A DNA stretch of 64,000 bases from Lentisalinibacter salinarum (GCF_040706555.1 NZ_JAPDRH010000003.1:496001-560000), one strand, 5' to 3'; counted from the first letter of the stretch, positions 47,017-56,798 are shown. Notes: generated by a model from the sequence alone, not told the origin. Program-made: numbers and translations.

Positions 47017-49683
47017 TCAGAGGGTCACCGGATCCGGCTTGTCCGGATCGATGTCGTAGCGCCGGATGGCATCCGAGACCGTCTCCATATCCAGCGCGCC
47101 CTCGTCGGCCAGTGCTTTCAGCGCCGTCACCGCGATGTAGCGGCGATCCACCTCGAAGTGCTGGCGCAGCGCGGAGCGGCGGTCGCTGCGGCCATAGCCG
47201 TCGGTGCCGAGCGTGACGTACTGGCCCGGCACCCAGCGCTGGATCTGGTCCGGCACGATCTTCATGTAGTCCGTCGCCGCGATGAAGGGGCCGTCCTTAT
47301 CCGCCAGACACTGGTCGAGGTAGCTGCGCCTCGGCTCCTCGGCCGGGTGCAGCTGATTCCAGCGTTCCACCTCCAGGCAGTCGCGGCGCAGCTGATTGAA
47401 GCTGGTGGCGCTCCAGATGTCCGCCGGTATGGAATAGTCCTCCTCCAGCAGCTCGGCGGCGGCGATGACCTCGCGCAGGATCGTGCCGGCGCCCATCAGC
47501 TGCACGCGTACCTTGCCCCGCCCGCCGATCTTCAGCAGGTACAAGCCCTTCAGGATGCCGTCCTCCACGCCCTTCGGCATGGGCGGATGGACGTAGTTCT
47601 CGTTCATGCAGGTGATGTAGTAGAAGACATTCTCCTGCTCGTGCAGCATGCGCCGCAGCCCGTCCTGGATGATCACCGCCAGCTCGTAGGCGTAGGTGGG
47701 ATCGTAGGACAGGCAGTTCGGCACGGTGGACGACAGCACCAGGCTGTGTCCGTCCTGATGCTGCAGACCCTCGCCGGCCAGCGTAGTGCGTCCGGCCGTG
47801 CCGCCCATCAGGAAGCCCCGCGACTGCATGTCGCCGCCGGCCCAGATGAAGTCGCCGATGCGCTGGAAGCCGAACATGGAATAGAAGATGTAGAAGGGGA
47901 TCATCGGCCGGTCGTGATTGCTGTAGGCCGTGCCCGCAGCCGCCCAGGAGCAGAACGAGCCGGCCTCGTTGATGCCCTCCTCCAGGATCTGGCCCTTCTT
48001 GTCTTCCTTGTAGTACATCAGCTGGTCGGCGTCCTGGGGCGTGTAGAGCTGACCCTTGGAGGAATAGATGCCCACCTGGCGGAACATGCCCTCCATGCCG
48101 AAGGTACGCGCCTCGTCGGGGACGATGGGCACGACGTACTTGCCGATGCTCTTATCCCGGATCAGCGTCGTCAGCAGGCGGATGAACGCCATGGTGGTCG
48201 AGGCCTCGCGCTCGCCCGTGCCCTCCAGCTGACTCGAGAAGGTCTCCAGCTGTGGCACCTGCAGGGATTCGGAGCGGGTCCGGCGCTGCGGAAGGTAACC
48301 GCCCAGCTTCCGCCGCCGCTCGTGCAGGTACTCTATCTCGTCGCTGTCCTCCGGCGGCCTGCAGAACGGCACCTTGGGAATGTCCTCGTCGGAGACCGGG
48401 ATGTTGAAGCGGTCGCGGAATTCCTTCAGCGCCTCGTCGTCCAGCTTCTTCTGCTGGTGGGCGGGGTTCGCGCTCTCGCCGCCGGACTCGCCCATACCGT
48501 AGCCCTTCACGGTCTTGGCCAGGATGACGGTCGGACGGCCCTTGCTGCGCACGGCCTTCTCGTACGCCGCGTAGACCTTGATGGGATCGTGGCCGCCCCG
48601 GTTGAGACGCCAGACCTCCTCGTCCGACATGTTGGCCACCATCTCCTTCAGCTCCGGGTACTTGCCGAAGAAGTGCTCGCGGGTATAGGCGCCGCCCTTG
48701 TTCTTATAGGCCTGGTATTCGCCGTCCACCGTCTCGTCCATGACGCGGCGGAGCAGGCCGTCGGTGTCCTTGGCCAGCAGGGGGTCCCAGCGCGAGCCCC
48801 AGATCACCTTGATCACGTCCCAACCGGCGCCGCCGAACGCCGCCTCCAGTTCCTGGATGATCTTGCCGTTGCCGCGCACGGGTCCGTCGAGGCGCTGCAG
48901 GTTGCAGTTGATGACGAATATGAGGTTGTCCAGTCCCTCGCGCACGGCCATCGTGATGGCACCCATGGCCTCCGGCTCGTCCATCTCCCCGTCGCCGAGG
49001 AAGCACCACACCTTGCGGTCGCTCTCCGGGATCAGGCCGCGATGCTCCAGGTAACGCATGAACCGGGCCTGATACAGCGCCATCATCGGGCCGAGACCCA
49101 TGGATACCGTGGGGAACTGCCAGAACTCCGGCATGAGCCAGGGATGCGGATACGACGACAGGCCGCCGCCGCCCACCTCCATGCGGAAGCGCTGCAGCTG
49201 CGCGCCGGTGAGACGCCCCTCGAGATAGGCGCGCGAGTAGATACCCGGCGCGGAATGGCCCTGGATGAAGACCAGGTCGCCGCCGTTCTGCTCGGAAGGC
49301 GCGCGCCAGAAGTGATTGAAGCCCACTTCATAGAGCGTGGCCGAGGACGCATAGGAGGCGATGTGCCCGCCGTATTCGCTGCTGGCCCGGTTCGCGAGCA
49401 CGACCATGGCCATCGCGTTCCAGCGGATGTACGCCTCGATGCGCCGCTCGAGGGAGCGGTCGCCGGGGTACTCCGGCTGCTGGCCCGGCGAGATGGTATT
49501 CAGGTAGGCGGTGTTCGGGCTGTACGGCAGATAGGCACCGGAGCGGCGTGCGAAGTCGATCATCCGGTTCAGCAGGAAATGGGCCCGCTCGGGGCCGTGG
49601 ACCTTCAGCACCGAGTCGATGGACTCGAGCCATTCCCGGGTCTCTGTCGGGTCGGTATCGTCGAAAGGACTTTTTGCACTCAT
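47017..49683 (-). CDS. aceE: Pyruvate dehydrogenase E1 (homodimeric)
   Basis: 888-residue thiamine diphosphate-dependent E1 (E. coli AceE 887). The thiamine diphosphate motif is GDGEMDEPEAMGA...VINCN; GHSAPGIYSRA and HPxLMPxFWQFPTVSMGLGP occur as in AceE. ATG 49683 starts MSAKSPFDDTD, giving the correct length. Leader carries a 17-base tandem repeat directly upstream. Probably transcribed divergently from the second M17 gene. Confidence 0.95.
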   Translation of the reverse strand: MSAKSPFDDTDPTETREWLESIDSVLKVHGPERAHFLLNRMIDFARRSGAYLPYSPNTAYLNTISPGQQPEYPGDRSLERRIEAYIRWNAMAMVVLANRASSEYGGHIASYASSATLYEVGFNHFWRAPSEQNGGDLVFIQGHSAPGIYSRAYLEGRLTGAQLQRFRMEVGGGGLSSYPHPWLMPEFWQFPTVSMGLGPMMALYQARFMRYLEHRGLIPESDRKVWCFLGDGEMDEPEAMGAITMAVREGLDNLIFVINCNLQRLDGPVRGNGKIIQELEAAFGGAGWDVIKVIWGSRWDPLLAKDTDGLLRRVMDETVDGEYQAYKNKGGAYTREHFFGKYPELKEMVANMSDEEVWRLNRGGHDPIKVYAAYEKAVRSKGRPTVILAKTVKGYGMGESGGESANPAHQQKKLDDEALKEFRDRFNIPVSDEDIPKVPFCRPPEDSDEIEYLHERRRKLGGYLPQRRTRSESLQVPQLETFSSQLEGTGEREASTTMAFIRLLTTLIRDKSIGKYVVPIVPDEARTFGMEGMFRQVGIYSSKGQLYTPQDADQLMYYKEDKKGQILEEGINEAGSFCSWAAAGTAYSNHDRPMIPFYIFYSMFGFQRIGDFIWAGGDMQSRGFLMGGTAGRTTLAGEGLQHQDGHSLVLSSTVPNCLSYDPTYAYELAVIIQDGLRRMLHEQENVFYYITCMNENYVHPPMPKGVEDGILKGLYLLKIGGRGKVRVQLMGAGTILREVIAAAELLEEDYSIPADIWSATSFNQLRRDCLEVERWNQLHPAEEPRRSYLDQCLADKDGPFIAATDYMKIVPDQIQRWVPGQYVTLGTDGYGRSDRRSALRQHFEVDRRYIAVTALKALADEGALDMETVSDAIRRYDIDPDKPDPVTL

Positions 49684-49714
49684 GCCTGATGCCGTTTCTT
49701 GCCTGATGCCGTTT
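49684..49714. repeat. 17-base tandem repeat in the aceE leader
   Basis: GCCTGATGCCGTTT occurs at 49684-49697 and again at 49701-49714, separated by CTT, giving a 17-base period. It abuts the aceE start codon. Could be a regulatory site or a local duplication. Confidence 0.5.
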
Positions 49715-49861
49715 ATCCGCCGCCGCCGCGGCCGTGATGAATTGGCGGAGGTCACCTGCTAGGATGGCGCTTCTTCTTCGCCCCGCTCCGCCCGCCAGAG
49801 GTTGGGAGCGTATGTTCGACCTTTGCCGGAGACAGGTCAAGGCGCCCCGGAGGAACCTCGA

Positions 49862-51379
49862 ATGGCCACAGTGCTGCCGCCGGACTCTTCGATACGCGTC
49901 ATCCAGTCGACGAAGAAGCCGCTGCTGAAGGACTACGAGAATCTCGATCAACTGCTGGTGGTGTTGCCGAGCGGTGCGGGCGAGAGCGACTGGTCCGCCG
50001 TGCCGCGGGGCGCCCGGCTGAGCAGGATCGCCCGCCGTCGCGATGCATCCGACGTGCCGCTGGTCACGAGCCGTCTGGACAACAAGGCGCAGACCACCGT
50101 ACTGGTGGCCATGGTGTCGCCGGAAGCGAGTGCCTTCGAGCGCGGCACGGCCGCACGCCGACTGGCGGAGGCCGCTCTGGCGGAAGATCCTGCACGGCTC
50201 GCGGTGCTCGTGAGCGGCTTTCCCGAAGAATTCACCGCTGCCGTGGTGCGCGACCAGCTGCTGGCACTGCTGCTCGCCGCCTTTCGCCTGCCGGTCTTCC
50301 GGCAGAAGGCGCCGAAGCCGCGGCGGCTCTCCACCATCAGACTGTTGGGTCTGGCCGAACGGATCGACGCCGACCGGGTGCAGGCCGAGGCCGCGGGCAA
50401 CAACCTGGCCCGCTGGCTGACCGCGTTGCCGCCCAACCTGGGTGACGCCAGGGCTCTCCGGGTCGCCGCCGCAGAACTCGCCGAGCGGCACGGCTGGCAC
50501 TACGAGTTCCTCGATACGACTCAACTGGAGGACCGTGGAGCCGGTGCGTTCCTGGCCGTCGCCCGCGGTAACGACAACGAGGATGCGGGCATCGTCCGTC
50601 TGTCCTGGCGCCCGGAGGCCGCCGGCGACGCCCCCGCCGTCGCCCTGGTCGGCAAGGGCATCGTCTTCGATACCGGCGGCACGAATCTCAAACCCGCCGG
50701 CGGCATGCTGGACATGCACGGAGACATGCAGGGTGCCGCCGTCGCCCTCGGCAGCCTGCTCGCCCTGACGCTGCTGGAGGCGCCGTTCGCCGTCGACTGC
50801 TGGCTGGCGCTGACCGAAAACCGTACGGGTCCCCGGGCCTACAAACAGCAGGACGTGGTCACAGCCGTCAACGGCAAGACGATCCAGGTGATCCACACGG
50901 ACGCCGAGGGCCGGATGGTGCTCGCCGACACGCTGGCGCTGGCCGGCGAGGCGGGACCCGCGACGATCATCGATTACGCGACGCTCACCGGTACCTGCGT
51001 GAGCGCGCTCACCACGCGCTACAGCGGCGTATTCACGAACCGTCCGTCCCTGCATCCCCTGCTGAAGCGCGCCGGCGAGGCGAGCGGCGAGCGCGTCTGG
51101 CCGTTTCCGGTCACCGACGAATTCCGTGACGAGCTGAAGAGCGAGGTGGCGGACCTGAAGCAATGCCTGCCGGCGGGCGCCGGCGACCACATCATGGCCG
51201 CGGCCCTGCTGCGGGAGTTCGTGCCCCGGCAGAGCACCTGGATCCACATCGACCTCAGTGCCTCGAGCCACGAGGGCGGGCTGGGCCACGCGCCCACCAA
51301 GGTCACCGGCTTCGGGGTCCGTTACACGCTCGGCCTGCTGCTGGACCTGGCCGAGACGCCCGGCCGGCCCGGCAACTGA
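49862..51379 (+). CDS. M17 family aminopeptidase (second, divergent copy)
   Basis: A 505-residue leucyl aminopeptidase-like protein, with the catalytic M17 domain: GKGIVFDTGG (K265) and TDAEGR (D347, E349; the preceding residue is His in place of the usual Asn). The N-terminal domain is divergent from pepA. ATG 49862 has GGAGG upstream. RNase T follows after 5 bases in an apparent operon. Substrate preference uncertain. Confidence 0.88.
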   Translation: MATVLPPDSSIRVIQSTKKPLLKDYENLDQLLVVLPSGAGESDWSAVPRGARLSRIARRRDASDVPLVTSRLDNKAQTTVLVAMVSPEASAFERGTAARRLAEAALAEDPARLAVLVSGFPEEFTAAVVRDQLLALLLAAFRLPVFRQKAPKPRRLSTIRLLGLAERIDADRVQAEAAGNNLARWLTALPPNLGDARALRVAAAELAERHGWHYEFLDTTQLEDRGAGAFLAVARGNDNEDAGIVRLSWRPEAAGDAPAVALVGKGIVFDTGGTNLKPAGGMLDMHGDMQGAAVALGSLLALTLLEAPFAVDCWLALTENRTGPRAYKQQDVVTAVNGKTIQVIHTDAEGRMVLADTLALAGEAGPATIIDYATLTGTCVSALTTRYSGVFTNRPSLHPLLKRAGEASGERVWPFPVTDEFRDELKSEVADLKQCLPAGAGDHIMAAALLREFVPRQSTWIHIDLSASSHEGGLGHAPTKVTGFGVRYTLGLLLDLAETPGRPGN

Positions 51380-51384
51380 CCCGC

Positions 51385-52032
51385 ATGGGGAAAGCGAACG
51401 AACAGTTCGAGTCGGCGCCGGTCGCCAACCGCTTCCGCGGCTTCCTGCCGGTGGTGGTCGACGTCGAAACGGGCGGTTTCAATGCGGACACCGACGCGCT
51501 GCTCGAGATCGCCGCCGTGCTGCTGGAGATGGACGACGCCGGGCGCATGGGACGCAGCGAGACTCACCGTTATCACGTGAAGCCCTTCGACGGCGCCAAT
51601 CTCGAGGCGGCGTCGCTGGCCGTCAACGGCATCGACCCCTGGCATCCGCTGCGCCCGGCCATCGACGAGCGGGACGCCCTGCAGCGGGTGTTCCGGGAAG
51701 TGCGGCGGGCCATCCGCGAGACCGGCTGCACCCGGGCCGTGCTGGTGGGCCACAATGCCTTCTTCGATCTGAGTTTCCTGAATGCCGCGGTACGGCGGAC
51801 GGGGCTGAAGCGCAACCCGTTCCATCCGTTCTCCAGCTTCGACACGGCGACGCTGGGCGGCGTCGTCTTCGGACAGACGGTTCTGGCGCGCGCGGTGACT
51901 GCCGCGGGGCTGGACTGGGACGAATCCCGGGCCCATTCCGCGGCCTACGACGCGGAACGGACAGCGGATCTCTTCTGCGAGATCGTCAACCGGGTGCAGG
52001 GCGTATATCGGGACACGCTGGCCGGCGGCTGA
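51385..52032 (+). CDS. rnt: Ribonuclease T
   Basis: A 215-residue DEDD 3'-exoribonuclease maturing tRNA and other small RNAs. DEDD motifs: VVDVETGG, VGHNAFFDLSFL, and RAHSAAYDAERT. ATG 51385, 5 bases after the M17 stop. The convergent grxD stop is 12 bases after rnt. Confidence 0.93.
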   Translation: MGKANEQFESAPVANRFRGFLPVVVDVETGGFNADTDALLEIAAVLLEMDDAGRMGRSETHRYHVKPFDGANLEAASLAVNGIDPWHPLRPAIDERDALQRVFREVRRAIRETGCTRAVLVGHNAFFDLSFLNAAVRRTGLKRNPFHPFSSFDTATLGGVVFGQTVLARAVTAAGLDWDESRAHSAAYDAERTADLFCEIVNRVQGVYRDTLAGG

Positions 52033-52044
52033 GCGCCGCCGCCC

Positions 52045-52359
52045 TCAGGCGGCGACGTCGTCGAGCATCTGCTTGAGCTCGCCGGAGTGGTACATCTCCA
52101 CGGCGATATCCGACCCGCCGATGAGCTCACCGCGGATGTAGAGCTGGGGGTAGGTCGGCCAGTTCGAGTAGCTCTTCAGCGCCTCGCGCAGCTCCGGATC
52201 CTCCAGGATATTCACATATGCGAATTCCTTTCCGCAGGCCTTCAGTGCCGCCACCGACTGGGCGGAGAAACCGCACTGCGGGAAATCCGGCGTCCCTTTC
52301 ATGTACAGCAGGATCGGATTCTCGCTGATCTGCTGTTTGATCCTTTCGATTACGTCCAT
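52045..52359 (-). CDS. grxD: Monothiol glutaredoxin, Grx4 type
   Basis: A 104-residue CGFS glutaredoxin involved in iron-sulfur cluster transfer. The CGFS site is in PQCGFSAQ; MKGTPDFP and the WPTYPQLYI(R)GELIGGSDI segments are typical. Start ATG 52359 has a strong AAAGGAGGT nearby. rnt ends 12 bases before the grxD stop. Confidence 0.95.
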   Translation of the reverse strand: MDVIERIKQQISENPILLYMKGTPDFPQCGFSAQSVAALKACGKEFAYVNILEDPELREALKSYSNWPTYPQLYIRGELIGGSDIAVEMYHSGELKQMLDDVAA

Positions 52360-52406
52360 TGCCCGTCTACCTCCTTTGCTCTGGTTCAGTTGCCCTTGTT
52401 GACTCG

Positions 52407-52793
52407 CTAAGGGCGCGCCTTCACGGCGAGGCGGTTGTCCACCGCCAAGACTCCCGGGACGGCGGCGGCCAGCCGGCCAGCTCTGTCCCGCTCGGCGAAA
52501 CTCGCCACGAAACCGCTCAGCGTCACTCGCCCTGCGGCCGTCATCACATCGATGCCCGTCGCCTCCACAGACGTATCGGCCACCAGCCTCGAGCGTACTG
52601 CGGCCGTGACCTCGGCATCGCCGATAGATCGCGTGGTGCCGGCCCCCGCGGCGCTCTCGGTCGCGGTGCCGGCCTGGCCATTCGCCCGGCCACTCGTCTG
52701 GCCGTCGCCGATCAGCATGGCCGTGCAGCCGGTCAGGCCGAAGGCGGCCAGCAGGAGCGGAAGCAGGAGGGTGGCGGAGCGCGCGGCGTTCAT
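52407..52793 (-). CDS. BON-domain lipoprotein
   Basis: A 128-residue predicted outer-membrane lipoprotein: lipobox LTGC at residues 20-23, a Gly/Ser/Thr linker, then one BON domain (about 58-125; EVTAAVRSRLV, GRVTLSGFVAS). OsmY-like envelope proteins protect against osmotic or other stress. Ends 47 bases before grxD; the DUF1289 gene is 6 bases upstream. Confidence 0.82.
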   Translation of the reverse strand: MNAARSATLLLPLLLAAFGLTGCTAMLIGDGQTSGRANGQAGTATESAAGAGTTRSIGDAEVTAAVRSRLVADTSVEATGIDVMTAAGRVTLSGFVASFAERDRAGRLAAAVPGVLAVDNRLAVKARP

Positions 52794-52799
52794 GGGACC

Positions 52800-52994
52800 T
52801 CAGGGGCCTGCCCTCCGCGCCGCGGCGCGGCCGGGCAGCGCCTCCACGACACGCCATTGCTCTTCCGGGCTGAGCATGGACCAGGCGCCGATTTCGTCGA
52901 GGGTGCGCAGACAGCCCGTGCAGACGTCCCGCTCGTCCAGCGTACAGATATTCACGCAGGGCGAGGCCGGGCGTCTCGGCGGCGGCTCGTTCAT
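52800..52994 (-). CDS. DUF1289 family protein
   Basis: A 64-residue protein with the DUF1289 cysteine motif SPCVNICTLD and CTGCLRTLDEI(GAW), probably metal-binding. An ATG at 53036 would add 14 residues, but a TATAAT read on the same strand just upstream would then leave no leader, so ATG 52994 is preferred. Neither has a clear Shine-Dalgarno site. Confidence 0.78.
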   Translation of the reverse strand: MNEPPPRRPASPCVNICTLDERDVCTGCLRTLDEIGAWSMLSPEEQWRVVEALPGRAAARRAGP

Positions 52995-53045
52995 CACTGT
53001 CTGGTCCAATCCTGGCGGCTGCCGATCATCAAACATTTGTAGTGG

Positions 53046-53051
53046 ATTATA
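53046..53051 (-). promoter_or_regulatory. Candidate -10 box for the DUF1289/BON genes
   Basis: TATAAT on the minus strand, reading 53051 to 53046, lies 10 bases upstream of the alternative DUF1289 start 53036. A -35 element is not obvious. The palindromic ATTATACGTATG nearby is shared with the nadC side. Confidence 0.4.
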
Positions 53052-53124
53052 CGTATGTTGGCGCTTGTGACCAGAGACGCTCTGGCGTATCGTCGCGGCG
53101 CGGCGCGGCGCGGAGGCAGCGGAA

Positions 53125-53988
53125 ATGCAGGAACACAGGCTCTCGGCGCACATCCGGGCGAGCGTGGACGCCGCCCTGGCGGAGGACGTCGGTGGCGGCG
53201 ACGTGACGGCGGCGCTGATCGGCGCCGGGGCCCGATCCCACGCCACGGTGGTCTGCCGCGAGAACGCGATACTCTGCGGCCGAGCCTGGTTCGACCGGGT
53301 GTTCGCCGTACTGGACGAGACCATCCGCATCGAATGGCAGGCCGACGACGGCGACCGGCTGGCGCCGGGCGAGACGGTCTGCTCCCTCGAGGGGCCGGCC
53401 CGGCCGATCCTGACCGGCGAGCGCACCGCACTGAACTTCCTGCAGACGCTGTCCGGGACCGCCACGGCCGCGGCCCGCTACGCGGCCGCCGTCGCGCACA
53501 CCGGCTGCCGCATACTCGATACCCGCAAGACGATCCCGGGCCTGCGGCTCGCCCAGAAGTACGCCGTGCGCTGCGGCGGGGCGGTAAACCACCGCATCGG
53601 CCTTTTCGACGCCGTGCTCGTCAAGGAGAACCACATCATCGCGTGCGGCGGCATCGCGGCAGCCGTCTCGCGCGCCCGCACCGAAAACCCCGCGCTGCCC
53701 GTCGAGGTGGAAGTCGAGAACATCGAGGAGCTGCGCCAGGCGCTGGCCGCCGGGGCCGACCGTCTGCTGCTGGACAACTTCCCGCTCGATGCCCTGCGCG
53801 AGGCCGTGCGCCTCACCCGGGACGGCGGCACGGGCGCCACGCTGGAGGCATCCGGCGGGCTGGAGATGGACGATATGGCGGCCGTCGCGGAGACCGGCGT
53901 GGACTTCATCTCGGTGGGCGCGCTCACCAAGCACCTGCGCGCCGTGGACTACTCGATGCGGTTCGGGGCGGCGGCCGGCGGGCGCTAG
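53125..53988 (+). CDS. nadC: Nicotinate-nucleotide pyrophosphorylase
   Basis: Quinolinate phosphoribosyltransferase of NAD biosynthesis, 287 residues. It carries the typical EDVGGGDVTA, TRKTIPGLRLAQKYAV, GGAVNHRIGLFDAVLVKENHI and ASGGLEMDD. ATG 53125 has GGAGG eight bases upstream. Its stop shares a CTAG (53985-53988) with the convergent GGDEF/EAL gene. Confidence 0.95.
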   Translation: MQEHRLSAHIRASVDAALAEDVGGGDVTAALIGAGARSHATVVCRENAILCGRAWFDRVFAVLDETIRIEWQADDGDRLAPGETVCSLEGPARPILTGERTALNFLQTLSGTATAAARYAAAVAHTGCRILDTRKTIPGLRLAQKYAVRCGGAVNHRIGLFDAVLVKENHIIACGGIAAAVSRARTENPALPVEVEVENIEELRQALAAGADRLLLDNFPLDALREAVRLTRDGGTGATLEASGGLEMDDMAAVAETGVDFISVGALTKHLRAVDYSMRFGAAAGGR

Positions 53989-56684
53989 AGGGGCTCCAGC
54001 GACTCGGCGGCGAAGTTCTGCTGCACACGTTTCGGCTCGGAAACGCCGTACCCCTGGGCATAGTCGATGCCCATGCCGCGCAGCATGGTGATGATCTCCT
54101 CGTTCTCGGCGAACTCCGCGATGGTCTGCTTGCCGGTGAGGTGACCGATCTCGTTGATCGAGCGAACCATCTCCCGGTCGATGGGATCGTGCAGGATCTC
54201 CTTGACGAAGCTGCCGTCGATCTTCAGGAAGTCGACGGGGAAGTGCTTCAGGTAGCCGAACGACGACAGACCGGTGCCGAAGTCGTCCAGGGCGAACTTG
54301 CAGCCGAGTTCCTTCAGCGCATTGATGAACCGGTTGGCCTGGGAGTAGCTGGCGATGGCAGCCGTCTCTGTGATCTCGAAACAGATCTTGGTGGCGTCGA
54401 GACCGCTCACCTGGAATTGGTCGATGACGAAGGGCAGGAACTTCTCGTCGCCGAGACTCTGGCCGGACAGGTTGATGGAGCACAGATCCAGCCGCTCGCG
54501 CTCGTCCGCCTCGGAGACCAGCCAGCGGAAGGCGTTGGAGATCACCCAGCGATCGATGTTCGGCGTGATGCCGTAGCGCTCGGCCGCGTTGATGAACAGC
54601 TCCGGCGATACCATGGCGCCGGCTTCGTCGCGCATGCGCAGCAGCAATTCGTAATGAGCGCCCCGGTCCTCGCCCTGCAGCGGCAGGATGGTCTGGCGGA
54701 AGAGTTCGAAGCGCGACTCCTCCAGCGCGTTGTTGATGCGCGCGGCCCACTGCATCTCGCGGCGGCGGCGCATGAGATCGATGTCGTTCTCGTGATAGCT
54801 GTGGATGCGGTTCCTGCCCGCCTCCTTCGCCGCCGCGCAGGCGCTGTCGGCGGCAGACAGCAGCGCCGCCACATCGTCGTTGTCCGCGGTGATGGGCACC
54901 ACGCCAATGCTGGCACCGAGCCGGAAACTGCGCTCGTCCCAGACGAACCTGTAGTCGGCCACCGTCTCGCGCAGTTCCTCGGCGGTGCGCATGGCCTCGT
55001 CCAGGTTGCAGCTCTCCAGGAGCACGCCGAACTCGTCGCCGCCGAGGCGCGCCAGCGTGTCCCGCCAGCGGATCTTCGACTTCAGCAGCGCGCCGAGCTG
55101 GGCCAGGAGCGCATCGCCGGCGCTGTGGCCGCAGCTGTCGTTGACGATCTTGAACTGGTCGAGGTCCATGTAGCAGAGCGCGTAGGAAGTCTCCCTCGCC
55201 TTCGCGCTCTTCAGTGCCCGTTCCAGCCGGCTCTCGAACTCGCGCCGGTTCACCAGCTGGGTGAGCATGTCGTGGCTGGCGTGGTAGGCCAGCTTGCGGT
55301 TGAGCTCCCGCGCCTCGCTCACGTCGTGGAATATCAGCACTCCGCCCGTCACGTTGCCCGAGCCGTCCCGGATCGGCGATGCCGTCGATTCCACGTACAG
55401 CTCGTTACCGTCGCGGGTGATCAGCAGCGTCGGGCGCACCGATTTGATGGAGCGGTTGCGGCGGATGGCCACGGCTACCGGATTCTCGAGCGGCTCGCAG
55501 GTCTCCTCGTGATAGGCGCGGAATATCTCGTCCACCGCCCGGCCCGTAGCGCTGTCCACCTTCCAGCCGGTGAGCTCCTCGGCCACCGGGTTCACGTATT
55601 CCACGTTGCACTCGGCGTCCGTCGTGACCACGCCGTCGCCGATGGACTGCAGCGTGATCTGGGCGCTCTCCTTCTCGCGGAACAGCGCCTCCTCGTAGAG
55701 CTTGCGCTCGGTGATGTCCACCTCTACGCCGACCAGCCGCCGCAGCCGGCCGTTGTCATCCTGCAGGGCCTTGGCACGGCTGATCATCCAGCGCCAGTCG
55801 CCGCTGGAGTGGCGCATGCGGTGGACGCTCTCGAAGTAGTCCGCCCGGCCCTCCAAATGTTCGCGCATCTTCGCCTGGACACGGGTCATGTCGTCGGGAT
55901 GCACAAGGCGGTACCAGTCCGGGGAGAGATCCTCCTCGTCCTCGTCGTAGCCCAGCATGGTCTTCCAGCGGCGGGAGAACCACACGGCCTTCGCGCGACC
56001 GTCGAAGTCCCAGATGCCATCGTTGGCGGTTTCGGACAGCAGTTCGTCGCGCTCGCGGATGTGGGCCAGCTCGGCGCGGGTGCGTATGCGTTCGACGCCG
56101 GCGCCGAAGCTGGAACCGAGCAGCTTCAGCAGCAGTTTCAGGTTGGCGTCCCAGCCGTCTCCCGGCGCCTCGTTGGCAAGCGCGATGAAGCCGGCCGGGC
56201 CTTCGACGGTGCCGACGCCGATCAGCAGGCAGGCGCCCAGGCCGATCTCGGCGAGGCGGGCGGCCTCCGCCTCGCCGCCTGCTGGCGGCCGGCTGCAGTC
56301 GCCGATCTCCAGCAGACGCTGGCCGCTCATGCCCCGGGCCAGCCAGCGCCACTCGGCGAGTTCCTGGTGCTGGAGTACCTGGGGCCGGCAGATGCTGTAG
56401 GGGGAAGTCGCCGCGATCACCGTCTCGATGCGCGCCCCCCGCTCGTCGGCCAGGCAGACGAACGCGACGTCGACGCCCGCCGCATCACGCAGATCCTCGA
56501 CCACGGATTCGATGACCGCCCCGGCCGTGTCCTTCTCGAGGGTGAGGAGATTGATCGCGAGTTTGGTATAGACGGCGTCCACCGCGATCGCGGGATATTG
56601 CCCGGAACCGCGCCGTGAGGCGAGGGTGTCGCCGGCGATGCCGGCCCGCAGATCCTTCTCGCTGATCATCTCGAGGCTTTGCAC
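53985..56684 (-). CDS. GAF-PAS-PAS-GGDEF-EAL cyclic-di-GMP signalling protein
   Basis: An 899-residue cytoplasmic protein with GAF (about 55-200), two PAS (about 215-335 and 345-460), GGDEF (about 470-635; GGDEF at 548-552) and EAL (about 650-890) domains. The GGDEF motif is intact (cyclase-competent). The EAL motif is ELLLR starting at E679, as in several active phosphodiesterases, and CFEITETA and DDFGTGLSS are present. Whether it makes or degrades cyclic-di-GMP is not decidable here. No membrane segment. tRNA-Thr lies upstream, and the pilus operon is beyond that. Confidence 0.9.
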   Translation of the reverse strand: MQSLEMISEKDLRAGIAGDTLASRRGSGQYPAIAVDAVYTKLAINLLTLEKDTAGAVIESVVEDLRDAAGVDVAFVCLADERGARIETVIAATSPYSICRPQVLQHQELAEWRWLARGMSGQRLLEIGDCSRPPAGGEAEAARLAEIGLGACLLIGVGTVEGPAGFIALANEAPGDGWDANLKLLLKLLGSSFGAGVERIRTRAELAHIRERDELLSETANDGIWDFDGRAKAVWFSRRWKTMLGYDEDEEDLSPDWYRLVHPDDMTRVQAKMREHLEGRADYFESVHRMRHSSGDWRWMISRAKALQDDNGRLRRLVGVEVDITERKLYEEALFREKESAQITLQSIGDGVVTTDAECNVEYVNPVAEELTGWKVDSATGRAVDEIFRAYHEETCEPLENPVAVAIRRNRSIKSVRPTLLITRDGNELYVESTASPIRDGSGNVTGGVLIFHDVSEARELNRKLAYHASHDMLTQLVNRREFESRLERALKSAKARETSYALCYMDLDQFKIVNDSCGHSAGDALLAQLGALLKSKIRWRDTLARLGGDEFGVLLESCNLDEAMRTAEELRETVADYRFVWDERSFRLGASIGVVPITADNDDVAALLSAADSACAAAKEAGRNRIHSYHENDIDLMRRRREMQWAARINNALEESRFELFRQTILPLQGEDRGAHYELLLRMRDEAGAMVSPELFINAAERYGITPNIDRWVISNAFRWLVSEADERERLDLCSINLSGQSLGDEKFLPFVIDQFQVSGLDATKICFEITETAAIASYSQANRFINALKELGCKFALDDFGTGLSSFGYLKHFPVDFLKIDGSFVKEILHDPIDREMVRSINEIGHLTGKQTIAEFAENEEIITMLRGMGIDYAQGYGVSEPKRVQQNFAAESLEPL

Positions 56685-56798
56685 CCGTCGGCAGTCAGTC
56701 GGGACATTCTAGGAAGCCCGCACGGACCGTTGGATTGACAGCGTTCTCACTTCCGGAATCCCCCGCCTGCGCTGTGTTAGGAACGCATTCTGACACGA

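Noticed and set aside
46333..49689. 1118-codon plus-strand frame antisense to aceF/aceE
   Set aside because: Shadow of the pdh genes; no domain signature, His/Arg/Leu-rich composition typical of an antisense frame.
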